Position numbers and translations under genes: made by a program. The notes below the pieces were generated by a model. That model was given only the letters and a program-made list of their open reading frames with translations. It searched no databases and was not told where the DNA came from. Shown one piece after another: positions 7,730 through 10,062 of a stretch of DNA of 10,062 bases. How positions within the stretch are numbered: position 1 is the stretch's first letter; each line of letters starts with the position of its first letter. Source of the stretch: Bacteroidota bacterium (GTDB lineage: Bacteria > Bacteroidota > Rhodothermia > Balneolales > HLUCCA01); assembly GCA_003448835.1 (NCBI GenBank), contig DLXM01000052.1, forward strand, positions 1 through 10,062, written 5' to 3'.

Positions 7730-7795
7730 ATGTTAGAACCAAACTCAAAACAATTCGTAAACGCCTGTTCGAAGCAACTGTGTAAACAGTGCTGA
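7730..7795 (+). CDS. Possible 21-codon cysteine-rich leader ORF
   Basis: ATG 7730 to TGA 7793 encodes 21 residues ending in LCKQC before the stop, with cysteines at positions 13, 18 and 21. It lies upstream of a SAM riboswitch and sulfur-assimilating genes, and its last codons form one arm of a hairpin (7773-7793). That arrangement would suit a cysteine-sensing leader peptide. Against it, there is no Shine-Dalgarno site, the ORF is short enough to arise by chance, and no intrinsic terminator follows the hairpins directly. I list it as a candidate only. Confidence 0.2.
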   Translation: MLEPNSKQFVNACSKQLCKQC

Positions 7796-7849
7796 GGGCT
7801 TGAGATTGATTCAACATACGAAAGCCCTTCGATTACTTGATTGGCTTTC
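7769..7849 (+). other. Cluster of competing hairpins upstream of the riboswitch
   Basis: Three helices can be drawn by eye. Hairpin A pairs 7773-7775 and 7777-7781 with 7786-7793 (one bulged A at 7776) and closes with a GTAA, GNRA-type, tetraloop. Hairpin B pairs AGGGCTT (7795-7801) with AAGCCCT (7822-7828). Hairpin C pairs GAAAGCC (7820-7826) with GGCTTTC (7843-7849). B and C share 7822-7826 and exclude each other. A short pairing 7769-7772 with 7829-7832 could enclose A and B as a three-way junction. No T-run follows B or C, so these are not plain terminators. The region does not match an RNA family I know. Confidence 0.35.
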
Positions 7850-7880
7850 AGGGATGAATGTTCTTTATTTTATTTAGAAA

Positions 7881-7996
7881 GCTCTTATCAAGAAAGGCGG
7901 AGGGACAGGCCCTGCGATGCCTTAGCAACCGCCTCGGTGAAAACCGAGGGACAGGTGCTAAATCCTGCTTTGGTAATTCCAAAGAGAGATGAGAGA
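7881..7996 (+). ncRNA. SAM-I riboswitch (S-box) aptamer
   Basis: This is a complete class I S-adenosylmethionine riboswitch. P1 pairs CTCTTATC (7882-7889) with GATGAGAG (7988-7995), eight pairs including one wobble. P2 opens with GGCGG (7896-7900) pairing CCGCC (7929-7933), around the conserved GAGGGAC...GGCCC and GCAACC segments that form the kink-turn and pseudoknot. P3 is the TCGG...CCGA hairpin (7934-7937 with 7944-7947), followed by the conserved GGTGCTAAATCCTGC (7954-7968). P4 pairs CTTTGG (7968-7973) with CCAAAG (7979-7984). It lies in the leader of the CoA-binding gene, metY and probably metX, so it should switch that operon off when SAM is abundant. The aptamer call is very secure from conserved bases and pairing. 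Confidence 0.96.
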
Positions 7997-8055
7997 AGCT
8001 GGTTTTTTATCCGACTACTATTAGTAGATTCTGTTATTTAGCCTCTTCTGTCATC
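7988..8055 (+). promoter_or_regulatory. Antiterminator pairing of the SAM-I expression platform
   Basis: The 3' strand of P1 can leave the aptamer and pair with the 5' side and loop of the terminator: GATGA (7988-7992) with TCATC (8051-8055), and AGAAG (7994-7998) with CTTCT (8045-8049), with a single G-G mismatch between them. This uses bases needed both by P1 and by the terminator stem, so SAM-bound and antiterminated forms exclude each other. That is the standard transcriptional OFF-switch layout for this class. It was deduced by base pairing only; no folding energy was computed. Confidence 0.75.
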
Positions 8056-8078
8056 GTTAGCGGAAGAGGCTTTTTTTT
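8041..8078 (+). terminator. Riboswitch-controlled intrinsic terminator
   Basis: GCCTCTTC plus TG (8041-8050) pairs with CGGAAGAGGC (8061-8070), ten pairs with one wobble, around a ten-base loop. Eight T residues follow at 8071-8078. It lies 45 bases after the SAM-I aptamer and 23 bases before the next start codon, so it works as the OFF state of the switch rather than as the end of the era transcript. Confidence 0.93.
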
Positions 8079-8101
8079 AAGCAAAATCAACACAAAATCG
8101 G

Positions 8102-8587
8102 ATGAAAACAACGTTTAATAGCTGGTACGACACAAAAATGTATGCAACGCCTGAACTCGAGGCTGAGACAAATCGTGTCGAAAAAATTCTGGAGGAAGTC
8201 AAAGTGATTGCCATCGTGGGAATTTCAAAAAATACCCAAAAGGATAGCAACTTTGTCGGCCGATACCTCAAGAATGCCGGTTACAAGGTAGTGCCGGTAA
8301 ATCCAACTGCGCCACAAATCCTTGACGAAGTGAGTTATCCCGACCTAAAAAGCATCCCCTTCCCGGTGGATGTTGTTGATATTTTCCGCAATCCGGATGA
8401 TGTTCCTGCAGCCGTTAATGAAGCCCTGGAAATTGGTGCTAAAATAATTTGGCTACAGCTCGGAACCGGATCACACGAGGAGCTGAAGAGTGAAGTAACA
8501 GAACAGGGATCCGAATTGATTCAAAACCGATGTATAAAGGTAGATCATCAATTTCTTATCCGTCCCAAATTAGATAAAAAACAATAA
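8102..8587 (+). CDS. CoA-binding domain protein, first gene of the SAM-regulated operon
   Basis: A 161-residue single-domain protein of the CoA_binding (YccU-like) family, with a Rossmann fold resembling the nucleotide-binding part of succinyl-CoA synthetase alpha. Visible marks are VIAIVGISKNTQKDSN (35-50), the GYKVVPVNP strand (60-68), DVVDIFRNPDDVP (89-101), KIIWLQLG (114-121) and NRCIKVDH near the C-terminus. Length is normal. The first 12 residues are poorly conserved in kind, and ATG 8138 is an equally possible start giving 149 residues. It is the first gene after the SAM-I terminator and precedes metY by 23 bases, so it belongs to the methionine operon. The biochemical role of these small stand-alone proteins is not known to me, and no catalytic residues can be assigned. 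Confidence 0.88.
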   Translation: MKTTFNSWYDTKMYATPELEAETNRVEKILEEVKVIAIVGISKNTQKDSNFVGRYLKNAGYKVVPVNPTAPQILDEVSYPDLKSIPFPVDVVDIFRNPDDVPAAVNEALEIGAKIIWLQLGTGSHEELKSEVTEQGSELIQNRCIKVDHQFLIRPKLDKKQ

Positions 8588-8604
8588 TAAAATGTTAGGA
8601 ATGA

Positions 8605-9912
<1,308 letters not shown>

Positions 9913-9915
9913 CAG

Positions 9916-9979
9916 TGTGGTAGGGGTAGTCGGGAGTTGAGAATCCTAATCAGATTTCTTCTCCCGATTATTTACCACA
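9916..9979 (+). repeat. Two-tier inverted repeat between metY and metX
   Basis: TGTGGTA (9916-9922) pairs with TACCACA (9973-9979), and inside it TCGGGAG (9930-9936) pairs with CTCCCGA (9961-9967). A short helix GAGAA (9939-9943) with TTCTT (9956-9960) can extend the inner arm. The result is a long imperfect hairpin starting four bases after the metY stop. No T-run follows (AATTGAAAATC comes next), so it is not a classic terminator. It could slow 3' decay of the metY message, act as a processing site or attenuate metX. Confidence 0.6.
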
Positions 9980-10011
9980 ATTGAAAATCGAAATAAAACT
10001 CAGTAGTACTG

Positions 10012-10062
10012 ATGTCTGATACTCCAAATAAATTTACGATTGACCATCCATTTACGACTGAA
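10012..10062 (+). CDS. metX: Start of probable homoserine O-acetyltransferase, cut by the window end
   Basis: ATG 10012 opens a frame that runs 17 codons to the last base, reading MSDTPNKFTIDHPFTTE. The FTIDHPFTTE segment would fit the first strand of the alpha/beta-hydrolase fold in MetX, which often has an 'f.l...f..E.G' pattern. The position directly behind metY under a SAM-I riboswitch supports the call, since MetX makes O-acetylhomoserine, the MetY substrate. There is no clear Shine-Dalgarno site. With so few residues the identification leans mostly on context. Confidence 0.5.
   Translation, partial: MSDTPNKFTIDHPFTTE

Noticed and set aside
7764..7780. GTTCGAA resembling a tRNA T-loop
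   Set aside because: No flanking T-stem, acceptor stem or anticodon arm can be paired around it, so it is not a tRNA gene or fragment I can support.
7841..8041. 66-codon ORF across the SAM riboswitch
   Set aside because: It overlaps conserved aptamer bases that are explained by RNA structure, and the peptide has no family resemblance.

Overview
The window looks like a piece of chromosome from a Gram-negative bacterium of moderately low GC (roughly 40% by eye). The outer-membrane secretin and the PilM/N/O/P-like inner-membrane proteins indicate two membranes. The met gene order (CoA-binding protein, metY, probable metX under a SAM-I riboswitch), the MetF type and the scarcity of Shine-Dalgarno sites suggest the Bacteroidota/Balneolota/Rhodothermota side of the tree. 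That placement is inference; no rRNA or other marker gene is present. I see no insertion sequence, phage gene, CRISPR array, tRNA or rRNA.

Layout. (1) 1-3281, plus strand: the end of a compact type IV pilus / type II secretion-like assembly operon. It has a 5'-truncated PilM-like protein fused to a PilN-like membrane and periplasmic part, then a PilO-like protein with a PilP-like C-terminal domain, then a short secretin. Five classical subunits (M, N, O, P, Q) appear packed into three genes. (2) 3284-4477: a DUF3095 protein with nucleotidyl-cyclase-like sequence features starts two bases after the secretin stop. 4517-4921: a DCC-family (DUF393) protein. (3) 4945-5913, minus strand: metF, converging on the DCC gene. 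(4) 6058-7658, plus strand, diverging from metF: pdxJ and era, overlapping by one base, with a good ribosome binding site for era. (5) 7659-8101: a 443-base non-coding stretch. It holds a possible promoter, a 21-codon ORF with three cysteine codons, several competing hairpins, a full SAM-I riboswitch and an intrinsic terminator. An antiterminator pairing between riboswitch and terminator can be traced base by base. (6) 8102-10062: a CoA-binding-domain protein, metY, a 99-base gap with a long two-tier inverted repeat, and the first 17 codons of a probable metX, cut by the window edge.

How the parts work together. The right-hand block is a methionine module. MetX would acetylate homoserine and MetY would sulfhydrylate O-acetylhomoserine to homocysteine. 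MetF supplies methyl-tetrahydrofolate for the final methylation, and its gene lies about 2 kb away on the other strand with no SAM riboswitch in front of it. The riboswitch would shut the 8102-10062 operon when S-adenosylmethionine is plentiful. pdxJ makes pyridoxine 5'-phosphate, the precursor of the PLP that MetY uses, but its pairing with era looks like ordinary housekeeping. The left-hand block would form the envelope-spanning alignment complex and outer-membrane pore of a pilus or secretion machine. The cyclase-like DUF3095 gene lies close enough to share its transcript.
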